A DNA stretch of 56,599 nucleotides from Pholiota molesta (Eukaryota > Basidiomycota > Agaricomycetes > Agaricales > Strophariaceae): NCBI GenBank assembly GCA_014925825.1, contig JACGCK010000261.1:1-56599 (forward strand). Direction: 5' to 3'. A program made the translations under genes and the position numbers. The stretch's first letter is position 1. Each line of letters starts with the position of its first letter. This document shows positions 12,995-24,740 of this stretch, in pieces. The notes under the pieces are model-generated. The model saw only the letters and a list, made by a program, of their open reading frames with translations, did not search any database and was not told the DNA's origin.

Positions 12995-14520
12995 TCATTC
13001 ACTCCTCATCCCATCCTCCTCCCCCGCCGCCCTCAGCGCGCGCCGCACGGGCGTCCTCTCCCTCTCATGCTCATCCAGCACGGACATCAGCCGCAGCCGC
13101 TGCTCGCGCACAGGCTCTTTGCCACCGCCGCGGCGCGCCGCTGATCGCCTCCGCAAACGCAAACGCCAGCCCCACGGACGCACTCAGCACGCGCCACTGC
13201 GGCCCAGCACGTCGAGGTTCACGACGCCCGCGCGCGCGCCGACCGCCGCGTACGGGTACGCCGTCTGCGCCGCGAGCGCACGATCGCCGCCGTGAGCGGG
13301 TCGAGCGGGGCCGGCGGGCCTGTGCGCGCGGGGCGGGGACCCGGCGGGGGATGGGCAGGGGCAGCGGGCGCGTAGGCGGGGTTGAAGGAGATGAGGCAGC
13401 CGAGGAGGGCGGGCAGGATCAGCGTGGGGATGGCCCATTGCAGGAGACCTGCCAGAAGGCGGGCGTTTGGAAGACGCTGAGGGGGGGATAGGGTACTGCG
13501 AGGGTCGAGTCGCCCTTGGGTTGATGGGAATCTGGAAAATAGGAGTATGTGAGACAACGCTGAAACCGACGCCTGGTACACCAAATGGACGCGTTGGAAG
13601 TGATAGATGCGGGGAAGGACATGTGTAGCACTTGTGAGGTGCGGTATTCGTACTCGAAATCACGTCGTCTCCCAGCCAACGCATCGAAATGAGTATCCAT
13701 GGCGGAAAGAGAAATGACGTACCTGCAATGATTTCCAGGGGATCGTAACGGAGAGGATGTAAAGTAGCTCAAAGACCGATGTCACCGACCAGATATTGCG
13801 CGAATTTGAAAGGAACTATAGCAGATTTAGTCTCAAGCGAGTAACAAAGTAGAGCGCCGGATCGACGTGGACGAACCGCGCGCAGCGCCACCAGGAGCTC
13901 ATTCCCATTCTGCAGGATCTGCTGCTGCTTGAACTGCTCGACGACGGCAGATTTGACTTCAGCAGCCTTGGGGAGGTGCTCGATGATGCTCTTGGCTGGA
14001 CTGGCAGGAGCGCTGGGGGGCAATGGCGGCAGGCTGCTCGGGGTGGTGGGGTCGGCTGGCGGGGCGCCTGGGCGGGGGTCTCGTCAGTGGGAGAAGAGCG
14101 CTTGAGAAAGGCGGAGATGCTGCGCACATCCTTGGCGGGAGTCTCTTCGATGGCATCGAGGGCGCGACGGTGAGCGGACGACCTGGGTTTAGCAAAGGGG
14201 TCGTTGGTCGAGGAGGGCGCGAAGCGGCCGCTAAAGAGACAATGACGCGTGAGTAGGTAGTTTGCCATCAAAACGGGGATAGCGCACCTGGGAATGGCGG
14301 GGGCGGGTTGCGGCTGGACGCTGCGCCTGCGGCGGCCAAAGAGGCCGGCAAAGGCAGGGTCGTCCTCGAGGGCGTCCTGATTTGCGTCGAGGTGTTTCTT
14401 GATGCGGACCTGGAGCTCGTCCTTTGTGCCGAGGTCGCTGAGGCGGAGGGCGAGGGCGATTTCTTGAAGTTCTGATTTCTTTTTGGAGGGGAGCGTGCCG
14501 GAGTATGCGACGGGGGCCAT
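12995..14520 (-). CDS. SAP-domain multi-pass membrane protein, function unknown
   Basis: The N-terminus carries a SAP-like helix-extended-loop-helix motif (LPSKKKSELQEIALALRL, then KDELQVRIKKHLD), a fold usually involved in nucleic-acid or nuclear scaffold binding. After a Pro/Ser-rich linker the protein has hydrophobic segments: ELLYILSVTIPW (about 13760-13730) and LLQWAIPTLILPALLGCLIS (about 13450-13390). Inferred introns are near 14289-14231 and at about 13880-13820 (GTTCGT donor, CTATAG acceptor; this joins LLVALRA to FLSNSRNIWSV), then one starting GTACGT at about 13727. The C-terminus runs through LDPLTAAIVR and an Arg-rich tail to the TGA at 12995. Several one-base frame breaks occur. 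The combination suggests a nuclear-envelope or ER membrane protein that contacts chromatin, which is inference. The gene is divergent from the secreted-protein gene, with only 238 bp between the two start codons. Confidence 0.6.
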
Positions 14521-14758
14521 GACGGGAGGAACAGAGAGCGATTCAGATCAACAATAAACAACACGTGTCGCCTCCTTTGGACGCGCCGGCACGTGACAGC
14601 GGCCCGAGGCAATGGGCCAGGGATGTAGCGACCATCGACCATCTGCCACCACCGTATCCATGAGAGTGATATAATAGACTCCTCCGTCCCCGTCGTCCCA
14701 CACCTTCATTCTTCCTTCCTTCTTTCATTCTCGGTCTCCGGCAGGCCCTTTTGCACTA
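14521..14758. promoter_or_regulatory. Divergent promoter with two CACGTG palindromes
   Basis: This 238-bp interval lies between two start codons pointing away from each other. It holds two CACGTG elements (14562-14567 and 14590-14595, 28 bp apart) and a TATAA-like GATATAATAG near 14667. CACGTG is the usual bHLH binding core. Joint control of both genes is inferred from the arrangement. Confidence 0.45.
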
Positions 14759-15432
14759 ATGTATTCGCCCCTTCTCCTCCTTGCGTTCTTTGGCGTGCTC
14801 GCCGGCCAAGGTAGCTACTCAAATTTTATCTTACGGTGCGACCGCGGGTGCTTATGCAGGGACAGTGCTGGCGCAGTTCCCGACCTTTAACATCACCGTC
14901 GGGACGACGAACATGACCACGACCCAGATCCTAGACATCCCCGACAGCCCCGTCAAGACCGCGGTAAGTGCATACACTGAGGATATCTGATCCGCCCACT
15001 GATGGCAGATTGCAGTGCGCTTCGAACCTGACGGAGACGCAGGGCCTTTTCGCGGCCTGCGGGCAAGATCCCAGCTGCCTGTGCAACGCAACCACTGTCG
15101 CATCGCTCGTCAACACGGAGACATGCATGTTCCACAGCCTCGTCGCCGCAAACACGAAGGCTCCCAGCCCACTTGCAGGTTCTAATGTGGTGCTCGGAGG
15201 TGTGTGCGAATATGTGTTTCGCTGAACTAGCGCTGACTTCTTGACAGCATACTCGACGGCATGCTCGCAGAACAAGGTGGTGCTGGCTGCCAATCAGACG
15301 GCCTTGGTGCTCCCGGCGAACTGGGACGGACCTTTCGTTGCGGTGCTGTCGACGGGTCCGATGGTGGTAGTGGTCGGGATTGGGGCGGTGCTTGGATTTT
15401 CTGCGTTGTACCTACTGTCGAACCTGGAGTAG
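14759..15432 (+). CDS. Small secreted cysteine-containing protein with C-terminal membrane anchor
   Basis: Four exons with clean splice sites: introns 14811-14859, 14964-15015 and 15200-15247 (49, 52 and 48 nt). The signal peptide is obvious (MYSPLLLLAFFGVLAGQG). The mature part contains NITVGTTNMTTT with N-glycosylation sequons, then a cysteine cluster: CASNLT...FAACGQDPSCLCN...ETCMF, and later STACSQNK. The order C-C-CLC-C-C resembles compact CFEM-like cysteine domains, but I cannot confirm the fold. The C-terminus is one hydrophobic helix (VVVVGIGAVLGFSALYLL) followed by four residues, so it could be a tail membrane anchor or a GPI-addition signal. Unlike its neighbours, this gene shows no frame break. 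The function is not known; a cell-surface or wall-associated role is likely. Confidence 0.8.
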
Positions 15433-15543
15433 ACAATGGCTGGCTTAGAGTAGAGCAATGAGATTCCCACGTGCTAAAATTGAAAGCCCGCTGGGTGTTA
15501 GGTGGCAAAATAAACTTGACTTGAGCTCACCACCACCACCACC

Positions 15544-18500
15544 ATGTCCTCCTACAAGTCCGCCCTCCGCTCAACCACAATCGCTGACCCCCCATACCGC
15601 GACCAGGCTCGCCAGCTCCAGGAGCTCTTCCCCACCTGGAGCAACGATGGTGCGCCGCCCAACAACATTCATCCCCGCACACCCAGCTCATCTTTTTTTC
15701 TTCTCCAGACCTGCTTCCCTCCTCACAGAAGTGTCTGGCGACATCCACTAGCCGCCACCAAGATAGCGAAGGTGCGTTTCCCTCTTCTCTCAGCATACAT
15801 CTTTCCAACGTGTTTTTCCATGCAAGGCACCGTGGAGCCCTGGGGCGAAGTCTCGCGCAAGAAGGACAAAAAGCAGCCCTCGTCCACCCCAGCCGCAGCC
15901 AAGTCACCCTCAGCCGTCCCCCGAGGCGACTCGCGCGGGGGCCGCGGCGGACGAGGTGGTCGTGGTGGCCCTGGTCGCGGCGGTGCCGTCACCCGTGGCC
16001 GCGGTGGCCAGCCCAGAGGCGGTGCAAACGGGCCACACACCCCATCCCTCTGCACCCACCGCCAACGGCACCCCGTCAGGATCAGCTGATGCCTCCAAGA
16101 CCGCTGTCGCAGACGCATCTGCCAAGATTGCTGCAGAGTCGCACGACCAACAAGAGGCCACGACTGGCTGGGCGGACGCCACACCAATCGAGTCACCAGC
16201 TGCGGCCCCAGCACCACTAGCACCAGCAGCCCCCTCAACTTGGGCACCGACGCCCGCTGCAGAAACCAACGGTACAGCAGCACCCGTCCCACACCCACCG
16301 GCCAGCAAGCAGCCTTCAAAACCCGCCACTTCAAAGATGTCGTGGGCCCAAATTGCCCGGTGCGTTTTTAAAAAATATCCATTTTGACATTTTGATGCTT
16401 ATTTCGTCGTCTGCAGTCCCCACGAGAAACCAGCCGCCCCCATCCCCCCACCACAACAAACACATGCCGCGCCTACAATCGCAGCCCCCGCACCACCCGC
16501 CCCTGAGCCAGAGGCCCGCGAATCAGGATGGGAAGAACCCACAACGGTCGAAGCGCCCACGTGGGACGAGCCCCCGCCGAAGCAGGAGACAGCGGCCATC
16601 GCTGAGCCGTGGCCGCCTTCAACGGAGGCCGCGGCGGAACCCCCCAAGGCGGAGGCAGCACAGCCGACCGCGCCTGTGGCAGAGGAGAAGCCCGAGGCTG
16701 TGGAGGAGAAGCCGGCTGCTGCCTCGGAGCCCGTGCCCGAGCAGAAGCCGGAAGTGAAGGCCTCGCCTGCGCCTGTGGCGGCACATGCTGCCCCGGCGCT
16801 CGCTGCCCAGGTTGCGGCGACGCCCTCGCCAAAATTGAGCACGCGCCCTGCGGTCAGGACCGCGGCGAGGTACAAGATCCCTGATCAGCCCGTCACGATG
16901 CCTCTCTCGTTTGGTACTGGTCTCGAAAAAGTTGGTATGCAGTTTGGGAGCTTGAGCCTTGCGGAGGATGGATCTGTCGTTGTGCAGTGCGTTGTTATGT
17001 TTGTTTTTCCAAGAAGAAAAAAACTGATTTGTTTTCGTATGTAGGGAATCTGAACCTGCGCCAGCCGAGCCCGAAACTCCTCCTGCCCCTCAACCAAAAG
17101 CACCGGAGACTTTGGCAGCACCCCCTTCTACGGCGCCTGCCGCTTCGACGTCACTCGCGTCGGTCTTCCAACAGCAACAAGCTGCTCCTCAACAAGCACA
17201 ACCCCCCGCTCAAACATTAGCCCCTCCTCCCCAGACTACCGGTCATCACGCACTTCCCACCTCCATCTCTCAACCCATTCAAACAACTCATGCTGCTGCG
17301 ACAGCATCGCCTCTCCAACAGTTTGCTCAACAACAACAGCAGCAACAACAACAAACTGCTTCTCAACAGCAATCTCTTGTCAACACCACCACCACCACTC
17401 ACCAATCACAACAACCACAACAGCAACAACACCATCAACAACAACCCCCGCATATCCTCCAACAACAACAGCAAGCACAGCTCCAATCACAACATCTCCA
17501 GCACCTCCCTCAACAGGTGCAGCAAACCCACACCACGCACCACTCATACACCCAGCACGGGCTCCCGACGCACATCGACCCCTCGCAGACCCAGACGCCT
17601 GTGCAGCAGCAGCCTCTGCAGAGTGCGACGCACTCGAGCTACTTCCGCCAGGCGGATGGCGCGTCGTCCGCGCCGTACTTCCACACCCCGACGCCACCCG
17701 CGGCGCAGGCGCAGGACAGCCCCTACGGCTCGTTCGGCCAGCTCGGCGCGCAGGGCCAGCACCAGCAGGCGTCGCATCTCGGCGGCTTTGCGGCGTCGGA
17801 TTATGCATACAGCGAGTCTCGTGGTGGAGTAAGTGTTTTCTCGGTGTCGTTTTTAATTTGATTCTGATGTTGTTTTTTCTTTGCGTTTGTAGGGATTCTA
17901 TGAGCCATACAACCAGCCTTCTGCCTTTGGCGGACGCAACCCGCTCGGCCACGACGACATCAAGGGCCTGCCTGGATCCCAGCAGCCCACGCCCGCCGCA
18001 CTGACCGGTTCGACCGCCCAGGCCGCACAGCACGCCTCGCAGGCCGCGAGCCAGCCACAGCCCACGGGCGGGCAGGGCCCGCAGCAGACGTACCCGCCGC
18101 CCGTGCCGTACTACTACACGCACGCGTACCCGCAGAACCAGTACTACGGCACGCCGTACAGCTCCGGGTACGTCCCGCAGCCGTTCGTCAAGTACCCCGC
18201 GATGTTCCAGCCGGGCCCGCCGGGCCCCGGCGCGGCCGCGAACCCCGCGGCGAAGCAGCCCGCGGGCGGCGTCGGCGTCGGCGGGCAGCCGCAGAGCAAC
18301 CCGTACTCGCAGGGCCTGTACCAGCAGAGCGCGTACGAGGACTACCAGCAGCAACAGCAGCAGCAACACCACTCGCAGCACCAGCAGCACCAGCACAGCC
18401 ATTCCCTGGGGCTCGCGCAGGGCGCGGGCGGTGTCGGCGGCGCGGGCGAGTACGGCAAGCAGCAGCAACAGCTGTATGGCGGCGCGCAGGGCGGGATGCA

Positions 18501-18917
18501 GGGCTTCATGGGCCTCGGCGCGCAGGGCGGCGCAGGGGGCGCGGGGCCGGCGTCGAATGCGGGCCGCGGAGCGCCGCGTCGCCTGAGGCGGCGTACAAGC
18601 CGTACGCGGCGAAGGACGTCGCGGGCGCGACCGGCCGCGGCGCGCCTGTGCAGCAGGGCGGGCAGGGGCAGGGCCAGCCGCAGGGACAGCAAGGACCTGC
18701 GGGCCAGGGCGGGCCTCAGGGCCAGAGCTTCTATGGCGGGAACAGGTTTGGCAGCGGCGTTGGGGGCGCGGGCGCAGGTGGCGTGGGCGTTGGCGGCGGC
18801 CCTCAGCAGGCGGGGCACCACCAGCAGGGCGGCCCGCATCTTGGGTACCCGCAGGGCGCGAGCGAGGCGAACTTTTATGGGTACCAGCCGAGGCAGCAGC
18901 AGGGGTACTGGCAGTGA
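15544..18917 (+). CDS. DEF1: DEF1-type RNA polymerase II degradation factor (CUE + Gln-rich)
   Basis: DEF1 recruits ubiquitin ligases to stalled RNA polymerase II after transcription stress or DNA damage. The N-terminus SALRSTTIADPPYRDQARQL, ELFPTWSND and LLTEVSGDIH form a CUE ubiquitin-binding domain, followed by WGEVSRKKDKKQ and an RGG-rich patch. The middle has IPDQPVTMPLSFGTGLEKVG, a block conserved in the family. Then comes a long Gln/Pro-rich tract (about 17120-17640) and a Gly/Gln/Tyr-rich tail ending GYQPRQQQGYWQ. Introns inferred: 15650-15708, 15772-15826, 16360-16416, 16987-17044 and 17829-17892. One-base gaps occur in the CUE exon (near 15719, 15750 and 15770), near 16030 and near 18570. 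The Gln-rich region is typical of prion-like, aggregation-prone segments. The gene starts only 111 bp after the stop of the secreted-protein gene. Confidence 0.87.
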
Positions 18918-20129
18918 GGGGTGAGGCCTGGGCCTGAGGGGTGGATGAGCGCCTGAGGGCCTCCGCTGCGTGTGTGTGTCGCTTTTTCTTGTCTTGTGTT
19001 GTCGGTTTTCTCTCGACCGCTTGCATCTTTTTTTTTACCCCGCTCTCTCTCGTATGTTCTTTTGTTTCTCTTCTCTCTGCCTCACGTTTCATCATCCATT
19101 TGTCTATCTCTACTATCGTACATTCGAATGCATCTCTCTCAGTCTCTCCTACCTCTGTATGTGCAATGCAATTCCAACCCAGAGCTTTGATGATACATAC
19201 GCGCCGTCGCGGCTATACTGAGAATATTTCGGTCCTGTGTATTTGTAACTCTGGTCTAAATCGATGGCTGTTTTGCAGCCTAGATCTGACTCTGTACATC
19301 CGCGCTGCTCTCGAAAAAGAGACTGGCTAGATATTAAACTTGAAGCATCATGTGTCGACCTGTCATTATGAACTAAGTCAGAATTTCTTGTCACCAAATA
19401 TGTCAATTAATTAACTACAACAAAACTGCTTAGGATGCAGGGATTAATCTTTGATACTGATATACTACAACCTCAAAACTTGACCGCATTTCGTTGAAAG
19501 GCTCGTACTACATATTCCCATCAACACGCATGTCAAAGCGTGAGAAATTCAACACAGACGCGTCTCTGCACTGATCGACTCATAACTGTGCATGTGCATG
19601 ATCCCAGAATCAACCACTCCCGTCAGCTCCCATCTCAATATTCTTGCCATGACCAACACACGTTGCGTTGAACGTTCGAAACTTTATCGACTGTCTGGAC
19701 CCGTAGGATGCTGGAATTATCATCTCGACGTTGATACACGCCACGATAATGCGGTTAACGAGCTGCTAGGACCAGTCAAAGCCATCGGTACGTACCCTTG
19801 CCATCTAAATTCATACCAGGTAGTCATGATATATGAATCGTGTGCAGAAACGGTGCCGTTCTATCACTACAACATTTTTGGCTCCCCGAGATAGGTTGTT
19901 TCTATGTTAATGAGAAAGCCAATGAAGACAAGTTGAAGACGCTCGACAACCCGAGTAGCTGAAGAGTATTAGTGGCAAGGTGCGCATTCTTTAACTTCCG
20001 AAGTCCTGGAATTATATACAACGGGAAAGTCCACAGATACCGCTACAAACCGACAAAACCTAAATCAAAAATCATCTCCCTACATGATTCTTTTTGGGTA
20101 GGCGATTACTGCGAAATACAGAAACAGAC
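18918..20129. other. Convergent intergenic region
   Basis: This is the 3' flank of DEF1 (T/C-rich tracts at 19020-19150) meeting the 3' end of the ankyrin gene. A plus-strand open stretch from about 19592 to 19790 ends in a good GTACGT donor. It could be a first exon or decayed gene, but no following exon or homology was recognised. Confidence 0.45.
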
Positions 20130-23100
20130 CTACAACAAGCTGCTGCCATCGGCGCCATTTTCCAACAGCAGCTTCACAATTCTCTTGTATCCTCCAGCTG
20201 ACGCCGCCTGGAGTGCAGTGCCATAGTCTCCTCCCTGCACGTTGACATCCGCCCCCTTCTCTACCAGCACTTCGCAATTCCATCGTATCCTCCAACTGAT
20301 GCCGCCAGGAGCGCAGTGCCATAGTGTCCTCCCTGCATGTTGACATCTGCCCCTTTCTCTACCAGCAGCTTTGCTATTCCCTCATATCCATGCGCTGACG
20401 CCGCTGGAGTGCAGTGCCGTAGATTCCTCCCTGCATGTTGACATCCGCCCCCTTCTCTAACAGCAGCTTTGCAATTTCCTCGTGTCCTCGAGCTGACACC
20501 GCCGCCTGAAGTGCGTGCCGTAGTGTCCTCCCTGCATGTTGACATCTGCCCCTTTCTCTACCAGCAGCTTCGCAATTTCCTTGTATCCTTCACCTGATGC
20601 CGCCTGGAGTGCAGTGCCGTATCTTCCTCCCTGCATGTTGACATCCGCCCCTTTCTCCACCAGCAGCTTTGCTATTCCCTCATACCCTTGCGCTGACGCC
20701 GCCTGAAGTGCAGTGCCGTAGCGTCCTCCCTGCATGTTGATATCTGCCCCTTTCTCTACCAGCAGCTTCGCAGTTCCCTCATGTCCTCCAGCTGACGCTG
20801 CCTGGAGTGCAGTGCCGTATAGTCCTCCCTGCGTGTTGACATCCGCCCCATTCTCTATCAGCAGCTTCGCAATTTCCTCACGTCCATCAGCTGATACGAC
20901 CTGGAGTGCAGTGCCGAAGTAGCCTTCCTGCATGTTGAGATCCGCCCCTTTCTCTACCAGCAGCTTTGCAATTCCCATATATCCTTTACCTGATCCCTCG
21001 TGGAATCGAACTAACGCCGCCAGGAGTGCAGTGCCGTATTCTCCTCCCTGAATGTTGACATCCGCCCCTTTCTCTACCAGCAGCTTTGCAATTCCCTCAT
21101 ATCCTTCACCTGATGTGACCTGGAGTGCAGTGCTGTATTTTCCTCCCTGCATGTTGATATCTGCCCCTTTCTCTATCAGCAACTTTGCAATTCCCTCGTA
21201 TCCTCTGAATGACGCCGCCAGGAGTGCAGTATAGCCGTCTTCGTCCTGCATGTTGACATCCGCCCCCTTCTCTACCAACAGCTTTGCAATTCCCTCGTGT
21301 CCTCGAGCTGACGCCGCCTGAAGTGCAGTGCCGTAGCGTCCTCCCCGCATGTTGACATCCGCCCCTTTCTCTATCAGCAGCTTCACGATTTCCTCATATC
21401 CTTCACCTGATGCCGCCTGGAGCGCAGTACCGTATTTTCCTCCCTGCATGTTGACATCCGCCCCTTTCTCTATCAGCAGCTTCACAATTTCCTCATATCC
21501 TTCACCTGATGCTGCCTGGAGTGCAGTGCCATATGCTCCTCCCTGTGCGTTGACATCTGCTCCCTTCTCCAATAGATATGCTGACACTTGTTGCAGGCCG
21601 GCCCGTGAAGCGTAATAAAGTTGTGTACCAATGATGATCGGCCGTTTCCAAAGGATACTTTATCTATATCGCACAAGTTGATCCAATTGAGGAACGTAGC
21701 ACTGTTAAGCGCAAACAGTTCCTGTGCTAATGCCAATGTCGAGGATTTCTCAGACGATCGATGCCGCCAGAATGTGCATGAAAACCCAGTATTCGGCAGC
21801 ATAATGTTTGAGGGGGAAGGGATGACCATGTTATGTCCTTGTTGGTGTCCTGTAGGTATCCTCGTCGATATTATCGTTGCTGTCCTTGTCTCTGTCCTTG
21901 GAGTCATCCATGGCACTATCCCAATCTACCGAGTCAAGTGCATCAAACTGCAGAAGATAGGCCAAGCATGTCTGAGATATCAGGGCATGGGAGAGTTCGC
22001 CACTAGTCAAATGGAAATGTGAGGTGGTTCCCGTACGGACGCGTTCGGAAAGAAGATACTCCTTGATGGAGAAGTGCGCCAACTTGACTTTTCCTATTGT
22101 CTTTCTCAGCAAGCTATTCCATAGTACCATCTTGACTTATACATACCTTTAGATTCTGTGATGAACCCGGAACATTTTATCAATACATCCTCTACATTCC
22201 AGTAGCGAAGCTCCGGTGTACACCGTGGTCCATCGTCTGCATCCAAATCCACAATCACAGTTTCAGCAATTTCTGCGAGGGTCATTGGGCGAATAGAAAA
22301 GCACAGCCAGCGCAGGAATGTTTTCGTCTCCGTACGGTCGGCCTGGTTGGCGATCTTGGACAGAATGTGATCATACGTTTCGTATAATCCAATTGGTAGA
22401 ATGTCCAGCTGTTTCATTACTGACCGACGGTTCGAGCATTTCTTCAGCTCCATGAGCTGCAACGCAACCCATCGAAACCTAAATTTGCCGTAAATGACAA
22501 TTCTTTAAAGTTCGAATTGGTAGTGACTCTTACATTCCGCCAGCCCGCATTGTTAGGGTTGACTTTATGATGCCGCGTGTCTCATCATCCCATTTCTTTA
22601 CTTCCGACAGCTGTTGCTCGAGATAGATTGTGATGTCATGATTCGCAGACTCTGTTGCCAAATCCACGCAGTTCGGGTCAAGTGATTGGAGAACATCGTT
22701 AATCTCGCGCTCCGGCCGACTAGCGACCACCATATGCAAGTTGCCCATCTTGCATGAAATTATCTGCTCAATCCACAACAGCAACTTCTCTCGTTCGACG
22801 CATTCATCAAGGGAATCGATGATAATGTATGTTGTTTGAAGGCCACTGATGAGCTGATGGAGAGTGTCCTGAAGGGAGCGGATGGAAGGCTGTTGGCCAT
22901 GACCATACAAATCCACCAGCACGGCGGGGATACCATCGCATTGGAGAGAGAGCTGCCCAATGAGGGATCGAAGGAGTTTATCGTGCAGCTGAAGATCCTT
23001 TTGTGAATCTCGTCCATCGAAGAAGAAATAGGCGTAAGAAATTGATTCATCTTCGCTACGAAGTGCGATAATCTTTTCGATAATGGATGAACTGAGAAAA

Positions 23101-24740
23101 CGGTAGCTAGTTTTAGTTATTATCGCGTCCTTAAAGACTTGAAGCTTACCATAAAATCGTTTTTCCACACCCGGCTGTGTGATTGCTCAATAACGCCCAG
23201 GGTTTATGATATTATGGGAAAACTTACCGGCTCCCTTGATCCAGAGGAAGTCAGCCTTTTCCTGCAACTTGCGGAACCGCATCCCATTGAGAAACCAGGA
23301 GCAGGTATTGGTTTGATGCTTCTCGCGCGATTCATGGTAATTCTTCGAAGAGTCAGGTGCAGAGAGCCACTGTTGAATCTCCATCGCTGAAATAAATAAA
23401 CGGTGAATTTCAATCTTCAGACGGAATAAAAATTCATGCAAATACCTTTCTGGTCGTCTTTGATCGTCTTCAAAGTTGCCTTGATCTCTGATATGCCACC
23501 TTCAGCCCCGAGAATTACCCTTCTATCGAATTTTTGCTTTAGGTCATTGCAGGACTTCAAACATTGTTCAATACGTGATTTCATATCGTCTGATAACTGG
23601 GAGTTCAAAGTTCGCCCTACGAAACGACCGTCATCGAATGAGATTAGACAAATGAGTCACTTGGAAGTTGACGTACTCAAGAAATTTTGTTTCGTATACT
23701 CATGAATGAGCGACGTAACCTTCAGCGATGTGCGGCCGATTTCCTCGATAACATTAGTCGTCCCTTCAATCGATAGCAAGTTTGGACGCTCCTTGGCAAC
23801 ACCTAACACCTCCCGCAGGTTTGCGGCCAGATCTTGAATGGTAGCATCGATGCCCTCCGCCTCCTGGACGGCCTATTTGGATGATATGATATCTGTAGCA
23901 TTATTCTTTATATAAAATTACTCACCTTATAGACAGAAGACATAACAGTCCATGATGCTTTCAAGATAGGATGTGCCTATTTACATGCCCATTGAGTCAA
24001 TAAGATGGGAAATAGAAGCGATTTGCAATGATCGAACATACTTCGGCGACGTTATCCATGATATTTTTCGTCAATTGCAAGGCTCGGCCAAGCGCAGAAA
24101 TCCCAGTAGACACTTGACTGGCATTATTGAGGCGAGAAATATTTGCGTCGACAGTTTCCATGAACCGGTTGAAACTATCCTCAGGCTCGGGAATAAGAGA
24201 CAGATCGATCTTTATCTTTGATACGATTCCGGTGCCAGCCTCGTCTTCGAGGCCAAGAGTTATGTCTGATTACAATCAGCTTTCGACAGCAGTAGAGGTA
24301 GAAATGTGCAAACCGTTTTCAAGCAACTCAAAGCCTTCCCACTATGCTGTCCAACTATATACTTTCTGATACGAACCCTGCTTTGTCGGTAGATAACTAT
24401 CTTGATCGTCGATGAGGGGTGGAGCAAGCTAATGTCAAGGAGACAATTCATTAGAGCGGGCTCTATCACGATGAGAATGTAAACTCGCAATTCGTGACCT
24501 TCTGGCCATTCCCATCGGGGGAGGGTACACAGGGTTTCTTCTCCGACTTTGCAACTTCCTTATCATCCACGAAGATTTTCACAAAGTGATCTGGTCGTGT
24601 ATCCGATGTCTCTCAAGGTCGCCCACGACCTCAATCCCTAAATCGATACTATGAACAATGTCCTATTACCACAAGAGAATTTTCTTACTTGCTAAGTGGG
24701 CTCGAATCGGGACTGCAGACGGTCGATTATCGCTTGCCAT
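20130..24740 (-). CDS. C2-like/NACHT/ankyrin STAND (NLR-like) protein
   Basis: Order of parts on the minus strand: a C2-like N-terminus (HFVKIFVDDKEVAKSEKKP, about 24590-24535; STIKIVIYRQSRV, about 24410), a helical linker region (ISALGRALQLTKNIMD, then GTTNVIEEIGRTSLKVTSLI), the NACHT core, a winged-helix-like part (VKLAHFSIKEYLLSERV) and about 14-15 ankyrin repeats. Walker A (KGAAGCGKTILC) is assembled from three exons, with its GCGKT core in a 25-nt exon at 23150-23174 between introns 23227-23175 and 23149-23092. Walker B is YIIIDSLDEC (about 22825) and the sensor is MVVASRPERE. The ankyrin units are 33 residues, for example YGTALQAASGEGYEEIVKLL, and nearly identical to one another. The protein ends NGADGSSLL at 20130. 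Several frame breaks occur near 21800 and in the last three repeats. The start at 24740 is tentative. Such proteins are candidate heterokaryon-incompatibility or xenorecognition receptors. Confidence 0.83.
20140..21590 (-). repeat. Ankyrin-coding tandem repeat array, about 99-bp period
   Basis: The DNA repeats every 99 bp, with a recurring core that codes KLLVEKGADVNMQGG. I count about 15 units, including a half unit at the start (AYLLEKGADVNAQGG). One unit, near 21000, carries an insertion of seven residues (FHEGSGK) and another, near 21230, has a DEDG replacement. High similarity between units at the DNA level indicates recent expansion or gene conversion. Confidence 0.9.

Noticed and set aside
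17380..19095. 571-residue open frame on the minus strand
   Set aside because: It is antisense to the Gln-rich and Gly-rich exons of DEF1. Its Arg/Leu/Ala-rich composition is what CAG/GGC-rich DNA gives in that frame. No domain or splice logic supports it.
20140..21590. Regularly spaced repeats considered as a CRISPR array
   Set aside because: The 99-bp period codes ankyrin repeats in frame and there are no unique spacers. The organism is a fungus.
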